Below are positions 1 through 8,708 of a stretch of DNA of 64,000 nucleotides, in pieces. Position numbers and translations under genes: made by a program. The stretch spans positions 806,001 through 870,000 of the forward strand of contig NZ_CP033334.1 of the NCBI RefSeq assembly GCF_013170705.1, given 5' to 3'. The stretch's first letter is position 1, and every line of letters begins with the position of its first letter. The DNA is from Mesorhizobium loti (GTDB lineage Bacteria > Pseudomonadota > Alphaproteobacteria > Rhizobiales > Rhizobiaceae). Below the pieces are notes generated by a model. The model saw only the letters and a list, made by a program, of their open reading frames with translations. It searched no databases and was not told the DNA's origin.

Positions 1-1788
1 CAGGTTGGCGCGGATCTCCGGCAGCTCGACCTTGAAGCGGGCGAAATAGGCTTTTTCGAACAGGGCCTGCAGCTCGTTGCGACTGACTGTCGAGGACGGC
101 AGCGGCACGTTGATGATGTGGGTCTGGCCGACGAACTGCATGTCGGCGGAATGGGTGACGCGTATCGTCTCCGGCTTCACCGCTTCCTTGCCGATCAGCT
201 CCTCACCTTCGTTTCGGTGCCGTTCCAATACAGCGTGAAGTTGGGTTTCATCGAGCACGGCCACGGGCTGGTTGACGGTGTTGACGAAGTCGTGGCGCAG
301 GTCCGCGACGACGCAGCCTAGCGCATTGGTGATGCCGGGGCGCGCCGGCACCAGCACCTTGGGCAGGCCGAGCTCGCGAGCGAGCGCGGTGGCGTGCAGG
401 GGACCGGCGCCGCCGAAGGCGAACAGCGCGAAATCGCGCGGGTCATGGCCGCGCGACACCGACACCATGCGGATGGCGCCGGCCATCTTCATGTTGCCGA
501 GCCTGAGCACCGCACCCGCCGCCTCGACGCCGGACAGGCCCGTCGCCCTGCCGATCCTGTCTTCGAAGATGCCGGTGACGCGCTCCACGGTGACTGGGTT
601 TTCGACGGCCAGCAGCTTCTTCGGCGCGAGCCGGCCGAGCACCAGATTGGCGTCGGTGATGGTCGGCTCCAGGCCGCCGCGGCCATAGCAGATCGGGCCG
701 GGATTGGCGCCGGCGCTTTCCGGGCCGATCTGGATCAGGCCGGCGGCATCGACGCGCGCGATCGAACCGCCGCCGGCGCCGACCGTGTGCACCGCCACCA
801 TCGGCACGTGGATCGGCATGGCATATTCGATCTCGATCTCGTTCGAGACCGCCGGCTCGGCGTTGCGGATCAGCGCCACGTCGGTCGAGGTGCCGCCCAT
901 GTCGTAGGTGACGAGGTTTTCGAAGCCGGCGCGCTTGCCCGTATAGGCAGCGGCAATCACCCCGGAGGCCGGACCGGACATGACGGTCTTGGCCGATTCA
1001 CGTGTGACGAAGCGGGCCGAGATCATGCCGCCATTGCCGTTCATGATCAGGAAGTCGCGGGCATAGCCTTTGGCGGCCAATTCCTTGCGCAGCCGCTCGA
1101 CATAGCGCTCGAGGATCGGCTGCACCGAGGCGTTGACCGAAGCGGTAACGCCGCGCTCGAATTCGCGCGCTTCCGACAGCAGCGCATGGCCCGTGGTGAT
1201 GTAGCCGTTCGGCCAGAGCTCGGCGGCGATCTCGGCGGCGCGCCGCTCGTGCGAAGGGTTGGCGTAGGCGTGCAGGAAATGGATGACGAGGGATTCGCAG
1301 CCGGCCGCGATCAGCGTCTTCACCGCTTCACGCATCCCGGCCTCGTCGAGCGGCGTGCGCACCGCACCCGAAGCCTCGACGCGCTCCGACACTTCGAGCC
1401 TGAGATTGCGCGGGATGACGGGAACGAAGGTGCCAGTCATGCCATAGGGTTGCGGCCGTGTGCGCCGGCCAAGCTCGATCACGTCGCGAAAACCAAGCGT
1501 GGTGATCATGCCGGTCCTGGCCAGCCGGCGCTCGAGCACCGCATTGGTCGTTGTGGTGGTGCCATGGACGATGAGGTCGATGCCGTCGATGGGAAATCCG
1601 GTGGCGCCGAGTGCCGAAACCACGCCGAAGGCCTGGTTGTCGACCGTGGTCGGGGTTTTGGCGATGTGCACCTTGCCGCCGTGCCTGCCGTCGATCAGAA
1701 GCAGGTCGGTGAAGGTTCCGCCGACATCGATGCCGGCCACGACGCTGCCCAGGGAATCCGGCGGCTGCACCGAAAAATTCTCTTTCAT
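1..1788 (-). CDS. hyuA: Hydantoinase A / 5-oxoprolinase family ATPase (HyuA), 3' end beyond the window
   Basis: This is the first ~596 codons of an ATP-dependent hydantoinase/oxoprolinase alpha subunit (family usually ~680-700 aa), so the C-terminus lies left of the window. These cytoplasmic enzymes open the lactam ring of hydantoins or 5-oxoproline with ATP, usually with a HyuB partner. The translation opens MKENFSVQPP and carries actin-like ATPase motifs: GIDVGGTFTDLLLID near residue 20, HGTTTTTNAVLERR near 75, YDMGGTSTDVAL and GAGGGSIARVDAAG in the middle domain. No internal stop occurs in the visible part. It is transcribed away from fpr. HyuB would be expected downstream, outside the window. 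The substrate cannot be decided from sequence. Confidence 0.9.
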   Translation of the reverse strand, partial: MKENFSVQPPDSLGSVVAGIDVGGTFTDLLLIDGRHGGKVHIAKTPTTVDNQAFGVVSALGATGFPIDGIDLIVHGTTTTTNAVLERRLARTGMITTLGFRDVIELGRRTRPQPYGMTGTFVPVIPRNLRLEVSERVEASGAVRTPLDEAGMREAVKTLIAAGCESLVIHFLHAYANPSHERRAAEIAAELWPNGYITTGHALLSEAREFERGVTASVNASVQPILERYVERLRKELAAKGYARDFLIMNGNGGMISARFVTRESAKTVMSGPASGVIAAAYTGKRAGFENLVTYDMGGTSTDVALIRNAEPAVSNEIEIEYAMPIHVPMVAVHTVGAGGGSIARVDAAGLIQIGPESAGANPGPICYGRGGLEPTITDANLVLGRLAPKKLLAVENPVTVERVTGIFEDRIGRATGLSGVEAAGAVLRLGNMKMAGAIRMVSVSRGHDPRDFALFAFGGAGPLHATALARELGLPKVLVPARPGITNALGCVVADLRHDFVNTVNQPVAVLDETQLHAVLERHRNEGEELIGKEAVKPETIRVTHSADMQFVGQTHIINVPLPSSTVSRNELQALFEKAYFARFKVELPEIRANL

Positions 1789-1870
1789 TGTCGAAACCCG
1801 AAATGCTGGGACTACGGATACGGCACAGTTTGGAAAGGTGTTTCGCGACGGTATCTTGACGCAAATATCG

Positions 1871-1882
1871 TTTGTATACTAA
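1871..1882. promoter_or_regulatory. Near-palindrome between hyuA and fpr, possible operator
   Basis: TTTGTATACTAA is a 12-bp inverted repeat with one mismatched pair around GTATAC. It lies in the 219-bp divergent region, 83 bp from the hyuA start. GntR/FCD-family regulators often bind TTGTATACAA-like sites, so control of hyuA is plausible, but no regulator gene is adjacent. Confidence 0.3.
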
Positions 1883-2007
1883 TAAATTCCGGACACAAGA
1901 GCTTACCGCCTTGGAGTGTGCGAGCAGCACGCCGGAACCTGAATGGTTCGGGCGCGCAGGAAAAGGTTTGGCGCCAGCGCCCCGGTTGGGCCAGAAAGTT
2001 GGATTTG

Positions 2008-2835
2008 ATGAACACCACATCCGCCTTCAACACCGCCGGCGCCCGCCCGCTGCAGTTTCCGATTCCGGCCAATGTCTATGCCGAAACCGTCGTCTCGGTG
2101 AAACACTACACCGACCGGCTGTTCTCGTTCCGCATCACCCGTCCGCAATCGCTGCGCTTCCGCTCCGGCGAGTTCGTCATGATCGGCCTGCCCAATGCCG
2201 AGAAGCCGGTGTTCCGGGCCTATTCGGTGGCGAGCCCGGCCTGGGACGAAGAGCTGGAATTCTTCTCGATCAAGGTGCCGGACGGCCCGCTGACCTCGGA
2301 ACTGCAGAAGATCCAGGTCGGCGATACCGTGATCATGCGGCAGAAGTCGACCGGCACGCTGGTGGTCGATGCGCTGACGCCAGCCAAGCGGCTGTTCATG
2401 ATCTCGACCGGCACCGGCATCGCGCCCTTCGCCAGCCTGCTGCGCGATCCCGACACCTACGAGAAATTCGACCAGTTGATCCTGACCCACACCTGCCGCG
2501 ACAATGCCGAACTCACCTACGGCCAGGAGCTGGTCGCAGCCCTTGAAAGCGACCCGCTGATCGGCGAGCTGACCGCCGGGCGCGTGACGCTCTACAATTC
2601 GACGACCCGCGAAGAGTCGGCCTGCATGGGCCGCATCACCGCGCTGATCGGCTCCGGCAAATTCTACGCCGACCTCGGCATCGAGAAGCTCAATCCCGAG
2701 ACCGACCGCATCATGATCTGCGGCTCGATGCATATGCTGAAGGACGTCAAGGAACTTGCCGAGAGCCTCGGCTTCCAGGAAGGTTCGCTCAGCCATCCCG
2801 CGACTTTCGTCGTCGAGCGCGCCTTCGTCGGCTGA
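2008..2835 (+). CDS. fpr: Ferredoxin--NADP+ reductase
   Basis: This 275-aa FAD enzyme transfers electrons between NADPH and ferredoxin/flavodoxin in the cytoplasm and supports redox balance and oxidative-stress defence. The FAD-binding motif FRAYSVASP lies near residue 70. The NADP-binding segment STGTGIAPFASLL is near 130, and the family-typical ICGSMHML and the C-terminal VVERAFVG are present. The reading frame is open far upstream, but that part is a shadow; the ATG at 2008 gives the normal family length and an N-terminus ahead of the FAD domain. It stands alone, diverging from hyuA. Confidence 0.93.
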   Translation: MNTTSAFNTAGARPLQFPIPANVYAETVVSVKHYTDRLFSFRITRPQSLRFRSGEFVMIGLPNAEKPVFRAYSVASPAWDEELEFFSIKVPDGPLTSELQKIQVGDTVIMRQKSTGTLVVDALTPAKRLFMISTGTGIAPFASLLRDPDTYEKFDQLILTHTCRDNAELTYGQELVAALESDPLIGELTAGRVTLYNSTTREESACMGRITALIGSGKFYADLGIEKLNPETDRIMICGSMHMLKDVKELAESLGFQEGSLSHPATFVVERAFVG

Positions 2836-3113
2836 GGCCTGCCGCCCACACTGTGGGACATGCCGCCTTCCAGGCGAACGCCTGATATCGGATAGGCTGC
2901 CGGGATAGGTGGGGCCACTCCATCCCGACCGAAAATACCGCAGCGCGCATGAGCCGGAGCACGCCGAACCCGAACGCATCGAGGCTGAAATCGGCGCGGC
3001 GGCGCGCAAGCCGGCAGCCGAGCAGGCTTGCGCCGGCGCGCGGGCCGACATCAGCTTGTGGCCTCGGTCCAAACGATCGTGTAAGTATCGCCCTAAACGA
3101 GAAAGGGCAGGAA

Positions 3114-4169
3114 ATGAGCAACACGATCCGCGAAGCCGAGCCCGGCACCAGCGCGTCGAAGGTGACGCCGCTGCCGGCCCGCGCCGCCGCCAACACCCCG
3201 ATACCGCCGGATCATCGCATCGCGCGCAATCCCGGCATGAAGCTCGATCTCGGCTTCATGGAATCGGTGCGCAGCGTCAACCGCTCGGCACTCGAACGGC
3301 GCGTCGCCAGCCTGACCAAGCGGCGCTCGATCAAGGCCGACAACCAGGCGGCCTGGCTGCTGCGCGCCATTGCCTGCATGGATCTGACGACGCTGAATTC
3401 CAATGACACCGAGGAGCGGGTGCGCCGGCTCTGCGCCAAGGCGATCAACCCGCTGCGCCGCGATATCGTCGAAGGCCTCGGCATTTCCGGCGAAACCATC
3501 CGGCCCGCGGCGGTCTGCGTCTACCATCCCTTTGTCGCCACCGCCGTCGACGCCGTGCGCGGCACCGGCATCCATGTCGCCGCCGTCTCCACGGCCTTTC
3601 CGCATGGCCTTGCGCCGCTGTCGACGCGCCTGCAGGAAATCGAGGCTTCGGTGCGCGACGGCGCCGATGAAATCGACGTCGTCATTCCGCGCGGGCTGGT
3701 GTTCGGCGCCAAGTGGCGGGAGCTCTACAATGAGATCGTCTCCATGCGCGCCGCCTGCGGAGACGCGCATCTGAAGGTCATTCTCGGCACCGGCGACCTC
3801 GCCACGCTGCGCAATGTCATGCTGGCCTCGATGGTGGCGATGATGGCGGGCGCCGATTTCATCAAGACCTCAACCGGCAAGGAAAGCGTCAATGCGACGC
3901 TGCCTGTCGGGCTGGCCATGGTGCGCGCCATCAGGGCGTATTTCGAGGAGACCGGCTATCTCATCGGCTTCAAGCCGGCCGGCGGCATCTCCACCGCGAA
4001 AGCCTCGCTCGACTGGCTGGTGCTGATGAAGGAAGAACTCGGCCGGCCGTGGCTCGAACCCGAGCTGTTCCGCTTCGGCGCTTCGAGCCTGCTGACCGAT
4101 ATCGAGCGCCAGCTGGAGCACCATCTGACCGGGCATTATTCGGCCAATCACCGCCACGCGATGGCTTGA
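3114..4169 (+). CDS. deoC: Deoxyribose-phosphate aldolase, eukaryote-like long form
   Basis: DERA cleaves 2-deoxyribose 5-phosphate to glyceraldehyde 3-phosphate and acetaldehyde in deoxynucleoside catabolism. The 351-aa product is longer than the ~250-aa E. coli enzyme. It has the Schiff-base motif DFIKTSTGKE near residue 253 and the IGFKPAGGIS phosphate-binding loop near 285. The C-terminus (FRFGASSLLTDIERQ then HHLTGHY) resembles animal DERA rather than the enterobacterial form. The start at 3114 follows GAAAGGGCAGGAA. It is followed 66 bp later by an aldehyde dehydrogenase that could oxidise the acetaldehyde released. Confidence 0.93.
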   Translation: MSNTIREAEPGTSASKVTPLPARAAANTPIPPDHRIARNPGMKLDLGFMESVRSVNRSALERRVASLTKRRSIKADNQAAWLLRAIACMDLTTLNSNDTEERVRRLCAKAINPLRRDIVEGLGISGETIRPAAVCVYHPFVATAVDAVRGTGIHVAAVSTAFPHGLAPLSTRLQEIEASVRDGADEIDVVIPRGLVFGAKWRELYNEIVSMRAACGDAHLKVILGTGDLATLRNVMLASMVAMMAGADFIKTSTGKESVNATLPVGLAMVRAIRAYFEETGYLIGFKPAGGISTAKASLDWLVLMKEELGRPWLEPELFRFGASSLLTDIERQLEHHLTGHYSANHRHAMA

Positions 4170-4222
4170 GCACCCACCCCGATCGGCTTTGCCGATCGAC
4201 CCTTCCCTTGAAAGGGAGGGTG
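4170..4222. repeat. Rhizobial-type intergenic palindrome pair
   Basis: Two hairpins sit back to back between deoC and the ALDH gene: CGATCGGC/GCCGATCG and a CCCTTCCCTT/AAAGGGAGGG type arm. The CACCCACCCCGATC opening is typical of repeats I know from rhizobial intergenic regions. It could act as an mRNA-processing hairpin within the deoC-aldehyde dehydrogenase transcript. Confidence 0.5.
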
Positions 4223-4235
4223 ACGGAGGCACACA

Positions 4236-6608
4236 ATGAACATTCTCGACCGCTATCACGCCATGGACTACGGCCCGGCCCCGGAAGCCCGCAATGAGGC
4301 CGATGCGTGGCTTGCCGCGCGCGATTTCGGCAAGGCGCTGTTCATCGACGGTGCCTGGAAGGCCGCGTCCGGCGGCAAGACTTTCGAGACCAGCGAGCCG
4401 TCTTCCGGCAAACTGCTGGCCAAGGTTTCGGACGCCAGTGCGGCCGATATCGAGGCGGCGGTCGCGGCAGCCACCAAGGCGTTGCCGAAATGGAGCGCCA
4501 GTTCAGGCTACCAGCGCGCCAAGGTGCTCTACGCGATCGGCCGCGCCATGCAGCGCCACCAGCGCCTGTTCGCGGTGCTGGAGACAATCGACAATGGCAA
4601 GCCGATCCGCGAAAGCCGCGACATCGACGTGCCGCTGGCGATCCGCCATTTCATCCACCATGCCGGCTGGGCGCAGGCGCTGGACAAGGATTTTCCAGGC
4701 CATAAGGGCGTCGGCGTCGTCGGCCAGATCATCCCGTGGAATTTCCCGCTGCTGATGCTGGCGTGGAAGATCGCGCCGGCGCTTGCCGCCGGCTGCACCG
4801 TGGTGCTGAAGCCGGCCGAATTCACGCCGCTCACATCAATCCTTTTCGCCGAGATCTGCGAACGCGCCGGCGTGCCGAAAGGTGTCGTCAACATCGTGCA
4901 GGGCGGACCCGAAGCGGGCGCTGCCATCGTCAATCATCCCGGCATCCAGAAGATCGCCTTCACCGGCTCCTCGGAGGTGGGAAAGATCATCAGGAAAGCC
5001 ACGGCGGGATCGGGGAAAAAACTGTCGCTCGAGCTCGGCGGCAAGTCGGCCTTCATCGTCTTCGAGGATGCCGATCTCGACAGCGCCGTGGAAGGCCTGG
5101 TCGATGGCATCTGGTTCAACCAGGGCCAGGTCTGCTGCGCCGGTTCGCGGCTCCTGGTGCAGGAAGGCATTGCCGAAGCCCTGATCGCCAAGGTCAAGAC
5201 GCGGATGAGCAGGTTACGCGTCGGCAGTCCGCTCGACAAGAACACCGATATCGGCCCGCTGGTCGACATCACGCAGCTCGACCGCGTCAAGGGACTGGTC
5301 GCCGAGGGCGCGAAACAGGGCGCCGTCTGCTGGCAGCCGGACGCGGCGCTGCCGTCCTCCGGCTATTACCATCTGCCGACGCTGGCCACCGGTGTTTCGC
5401 CGGCTAACATCCTCGCCCAGGAAGAGGTGTTCGGGCCGGTTCTGGCGACCATGACCTTCCGCAACACCGAGGAAGCGATCGAACTCGCCAACAATACGCG
5501 CTATGGACTGGCGGCCTCGGTTTGGAGTGAGAACGTCAATCTGGCCTTGCATGTCGCTCCGCAACTGAAGGCCGGCGTCGTCTGGGTCAACGGCACCAAC
5601 ATGTTCGACGCCGCCTGCGGCTTTGGCGGCTACCGCGAGAGCGGCTTCGGCCGCGAGGGCGGGCGGGAGGGCATGTTCGAGTATCTCGCGGCAAGGCTGC
5701 CGCTCGGTCCGGTCATCAAGGCCGCGACTGTCTCGGCGCAACCGGTCGAGCAAGCCGATAGCCTGGCGATAGACCGCACGGCGAAGCTGTTCATCGGCGG
5801 CAAGCAGGTACGGCCGGACGGCAATTATTCGCTGGCCGTCGCCACCGCCAAGGGCAAGCTGGCCGGCGAGGTCGGGCTCGGCAGCCGCAAGGACATCCGC
5901 GACGCTGTGTCCGCCGCCCGTGCCTGCAAAGCCTGGCCGGAGGCGACCGCCTATAACCGCTCCCAGGTGCTTTACTATCTTGCCGAGAACCTGTCCGGCC
6001 GCACCGATGAGTTTGCCGCACGCCTCGTGCAGCTCACAGGCGTGACGGCCAAGGCGGCGCGCGAGGAGGTCGAGCAGTCGATCGAGCGGCTGTTCCTTTA
6101 TGCCGGCCTTGCCGATAAGTTCGAGGGTCGCGTGCATCAGCCGCCGGCTCGCGCCGTGACGCTGGCCCTGCACGAGCCGGTCGGCGTCATCGGCATCGTA
6201 GCCCCCGATGCCTCACCGCTGCTTGGCCTGATCTCGCTCATCGCCCCGGCGCTCGCGATGGGCAACACCGTGGTCGCCGTGCCGTCCGAACGCTATCCGC
6301 TGCTTGCCACCGACCTCTATCAGGTGATCGAGTATTCCGATGTTCCGGCCGGCGCCATCAACATCGTCACCGGACGCAGCGCCGAGCTTGCCGGCGTGCT
6401 GGCCAAGCATGACGATGTCGACGGGCTCTGGGTGTTCGCCGATGCGGAGACCTGCGCCAAGGCGGAAGCCGAGTCCATCGGCAACCTTAAGCGCGTCTGG
6501 AGCGGCAACGGCCGCGGCCTGGACTGGGCATCCGACGAAGCGGCCGGCGATGCTTTCCTGCGCCGCGCCATCGAGGTGAAGAACGTCTGGGTACCTTACG
6601 GCGACTGA
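4236..6608 (+). CDS. ALDH16-like double-domain aldehyde dehydrogenase
   Basis: This 790-aa NAD(P)+-dependent aldehyde dehydrogenase has a full catalytic ALDH module (residues ~1-495) followed by a second, partial ALDH module (~510-790). Module 1 has the cofactor segment QIIPWNFPLLML, the general base in LSLELGGKS, the catalytic cysteine in FNQGQVCCAGSR, and EEVFGPVL. Module 2 keeps a cofactor-like fold region (EPVGVIGIVAPDASPLLGLI) but has no catalytic Cys block. This layout matches the bacterial ALDH16 family, where the second module is structural. Its place after deoC suggests acetaldehyde oxidation, which is inference. Confidence 0.88.
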   Translation: MNILDRYHAMDYGPAPEARNEADAWLAARDFGKALFIDGAWKAASGGKTFETSEPSSGKLLAKVSDASAADIEAAVAAATKALPKWSASSGYQRAKVLYAIGRAMQRHQRLFAVLETIDNGKPIRESRDIDVPLAIRHFIHHAGWAQALDKDFPGHKGVGVVGQIIPWNFPLLMLAWKIAPALAAGCTVVLKPAEFTPLTSILFAEICERAGVPKGVVNIVQGGPEAGAAIVNHPGIQKIAFTGSSEVGKIIRKATAGSGKKLSLELGGKSAFIVFEDADLDSAVEGLVDGIWFNQGQVCCAGSRLLVQEGIAEALIAKVKTRMSRLRVGSPLDKNTDIGPLVDITQLDRVKGLVAEGAKQGAVCWQPDAALPSSGYYHLPTLATGVSPANILAQEEVFGPVLATMTFRNTEEAIELANNTRYGLAASVWSENVNLALHVAPQLKAGVVWVNGTNMFDAACGFGGYRESGFGREGGREGMFEYLAARLPLGPVIKAATVSAQPVEQADSLAIDRTAKLFIGGKQVRPDGNYSLAVATAKGKLAGEVGLGSRKDIRDAVSAARACKAWPEATAYNRSQVLYYLAENLSGRTDEFAARLVQLTGVTAKAAREEVEQSIERLFLYAGLADKFEGRVHQPPARAVTLALHEPVGVIGIVAPDASPLLGLISLIAPALAMGNTVVAVPSERYPLLATDLYQVIEYSDVPAGAINIVTGRSAELAGVLAKHDDVDGLWVFADAETCAKAEAESIGNLKRVWSGNGRGLDWASDEAAGDAFLRRAIEVKNVWVPYGD

Positions 6609-6660
6609 CGTTTCCGTGCTGTCGCAATGGTGATCGCGTTCGGGCTTGACGCCCGGACAC

Positions 6661-6684
6661 ATGTTCTTTAACGAGAAAAAACAT
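6661..6684. promoter_or_regulatory. Inverted repeat upstream of the SDR-FAH pair
   Basis: ATGTTCTTT and AAAAAACAT face each other across 6 bp (8 of 9 positions match), 114 bp before the SDR start. It sits in the AT-richest part of the gap, where an operator is expected. No regulator gene is adjacent. Confidence 0.3.
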
Positions 6685-6798
6685 CTTTATCTGTAAACTG
6701 ACGGCGGCCCAGGCTGCATGGTGATGCCTTACTGGCACACGACGCCCCGGCCAACCGCCGATAGACCCGGACGATCCAAAGCGAGCGAGGAGAAAAGC

Positions 6799-7530
6799 AT
6801 GGCGGATCTGGCAGGCAAGGTCGTTGTCATCACGGCGGCGGCGCAAGGCATCGGCAAGGCGAGCGCACTGGCCTTCGCCAAGGCTGGTGCCACCGTCCAT
6901 GCCACCGACATCAACGAGGCGCTGCTCGCCGAACTCGCCAAGACGTCCGGGATCAAGACCCGCAAGCTGGATGTGCTGAACGACGAGGCCGTCAATACGG
7001 CCTTTGCCGAGATCGGCCGCGTCGACGTGCTTTTCAACTGCGCCGGCTTCGTCCATTCCGGATCGATACTCGAGATGAAGGATGGCGATCTCGATTTCGC
7101 GCTGAACCTCAATGTCCGCGCCATGGTTCGCACCATCCGCGCCGTGCTGCCCGGCATGCTGGAGCGCGGCGATGGCGCCATCATCAACATGGCCTCGCTG
7201 GCGAGCTCGACCAAGGGCGTGCCGAACCGGTTCGTCTACGGCCTGAGCAAGGCGGCAGTCATCGGCCTGACCAAGGCGGTCGCCGCCGACTATGTCGGCA
7301 AGGGCATACGCTGCAACGCCATCTGCCCCGGCACGGTCGAAAGCCCGTCGCTGCAGGACCGCATGCATGCGCAAGGCGACTATGAGGCCGCCCGCGCCGC
7401 CTTCATCGCCCGCCAGCCGATGGGCCGGCTCGGCACGCCGGAGGAAATCGCCGACCTCGCCGTCTACCTGGCCGGCGCGACCTATACGTCCGGACAGGCC
7501 TACAATATCGACGGCGGCTGGTCGATCTGA
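6799..7530 (+). CDS. SDR-family NAD(P)-dependent oxidoreductase, BDH2/keto-deoxyfuconate dehydrogenase-like
   Basis: This 243-aa classical short-chain dehydrogenase has the cofactor motif TAAAQGIGKA near residue 13, NCAGF near 82, the catalytic Ser in NMASLAS, the YGLSK catalytic Tyr-Lys, and a C-terminal SGQAYNIDGGWSI. The sequence resembles the BDH2/DHRS6-like group, which includes 2-keto-3-deoxy-L-fuconate dehydrogenases. The FAH-family gene 226 bp downstream would supply the following diketo-acid hydrolase step, so an L-fucose-type sugar-acid pathway is a reasonable guess. The start at 6799 follows GAGGAGAAAAGC. The specific substrate is not proven. Confidence 0.85.
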   Translation: MADLAGKVVVITAAAQGIGKASALAFAKAGATVHATDINEALLAELAKTSGIKTRKLDVLNDEAVNTAFAEIGRVDVLFNCAGFVHSGSILEMKDGDLDFALNLNVRAMVRTIRAVLPGMLERGDGAIINMASLASSTKGVPNRFVYGLSKAAVIGLTKAVAADYVGKGIRCNAICPGTVESPSLQDRMHAQGDYEAARAAFIARQPMGRLGTPEEIADLAVYLAGATYTSGQAYNIDGGWSI

Positions 7531-7756
7531 CCATCGGACGCCGAGAGATCGCGGACAAACAGGAAGATCAGGATCCTTCGCCGCGTTCGGAAGATCGGGA
7601 AGTCTGAAAATCCGGGGCGCGGGCCCGCTCACCAGATGTCCGCGCTTGCCCGGGCTCAGGTCGATGGGTAGGGTCCGCCCGGCTCTTCAAGGAAGCCATC
7701 GCCTCGGCGGAGAATTTGCAAAAGGCCGCGAGGCCGCAACCAGGAGAAGGATTTAG

Positions 7757-8602
7757 ATGAAACTGCTGCGCTATGGCGAGGTGGGGAGCGAACGTCCCGG
7801 CCTGCTCGATGCGGATGGGACGATCCGTGATCTCTCCGCCCATGTCGCCGACATTGCCGGAACGGTGCTGCATCCGGCCTCGCTGGAGATGCTGGGCAAG
7901 CTCGATCCGAAGTCGCTGCCGGCGGTTTCCGGCAAGCCACGGCTCGGCGCCTGCGTCGCCGGCACCGGCAAGTTCATCTGCATCGGCCTCAACTATTCCG
8001 ACCACGCCGCCGAGACCGGCGCCACGGTACCGCCGGAACCGATCATCTTCATGAAGGCAAGCTCGGCCATTGTCGGCCCGGATGACGACGTGCTGATCCC
8101 GCGCGGTTCGGTGAAGACCGACTGGGAAGTCGAGCTCGCCGTGGTCATCGGCAAAACGGCAAAATATGTCAGCGAAGCCGATGCGCTGGACTATGTCGCC
8201 GGCTATTGCGTCGCCCACGACGTCTCCGAGCGCGCCTTCCAAGCCGAGCGCCAGGGCCAGTGGACCAAGGGCAAGAGCTGCGACACGTTCGGCCCGACCG
8301 GCCCGTGGCTGGTGACCAAGGACGAAGTCGCCGATCCGCAAAACCTCAAAATGTGGCTGACCGTCAACGGCAAGACCATGCAGAACGGCTCGACCAAGAC
8401 CATGGTCTATGGCGTCAAATATCTGGTGTCCTACCTCAGCCAGTTCATGTCTCTGCATCCCGGCGACATCATTTCGACAGGCACGCCGCCCGGCGTCGGC
8501 CTCGGCATGAAGCCGCCGGTGTTCCTGAAGGCCGGCGATGTGGTGGAACTGGGCATCGAGGGCCTGGGCCAGCAGAAGCAGACGTTCAAGGCCGACGTGT
8601 AG
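7757..8602 (+). CDS. Fumarylacetoacetate hydrolase-family protein
   Basis: This 281-aa FAH-fold metal-dependent hydrolase cleaves C-C bonds of 2,4-diketo acids. The N-terminal cap (1-60) is followed by CIGLNYSDHA near residue 75, FMKASSAIVGPDD near 100, the metal-ligand region DWEVELAVVIG near 122, and the C-terminal SLHPGDIISTGTPPGVG. It most resembles the ureidoglycolate lyase/2,4-diketo-3-deoxy-L-fuconate hydrolase branch. The gene follows an SDR on the same strand with its own AGGAGAAGG ribosome site. A joint role in deoxy-sugar acid breakdown is inferred from this pairing. Confidence 0.87.
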   Translation: MKLLRYGEVGSERPGLLDADGTIRDLSAHVADIAGTVLHPASLEMLGKLDPKSLPAVSGKPRLGACVAGTGKFICIGLNYSDHAAETGATVPPEPIIFMKASSAIVGPDDDVLIPRGSVKTDWEVELAVVIGKTAKYVSEADALDYVAGYCVAHDVSERAFQAERQGQWTKGKSCDTFGPTGPWLVTKDEVADPQNLKMWLTVNGKTMQNGSTKTMVYGVKYLVSYLSQFMSLHPGDIISTGTPPGVGLGMKPPVFLKAGDVVELGIEGLGQQKQTFKADV

Positions 8603-8616
8603 TCACAACTTCTCCG

Positions 8617-8694
8617 TTCTCTCCTTTTGGTTTCCGGAAGGAGAGAAGGCGGTTCGCGCCCTTCCTCTACCCCGTCGATCGGGGGAGAGGAAGG
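8617..8694. terminator. Two strong hairpins between convergent genes
   Basis: A perfect 10-bp stem (TTCTCTCCTT at 8617-8626 with AAGGAGAGAA at 8638-8647) is followed by a second palindrome (8660-8673 with 8681-8694, CCTTCCTCT..CCCC against GGGG..AGAGGAAGG). They lie exactly between the convergent FAH and ABC ATPase genes, so bidirectional termination is likely. Neither has a long T tract, and they may also be mobile intergenic repeats. Confidence 0.5.
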
Positions 8695-8708
8695 AGCGCC
8701 ATCCTTGC

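Noticed and set aside
1853..1880. TTGACG...TATACT as a sigma-70 promoter for fpr
   Set aside because: The spacer would be only 13 bp, too short for a standard promoter.
394..2007. Long upstream extension of the fpr reading frame (to 394)
   Set aside because: It is antisense to hyuA, is His/Arg/Asp-rich shadow sequence, and would give an 813-aa protein unlike any reductase; the ATG at 2008 gives normal family length.
1903..3072. 389-codon minus-strand frame over fpr
   Set aside because: Antisense of fpr with Asp/Gly/Arg/His-rich composition typical of GC-rich shadow frames and no family features.
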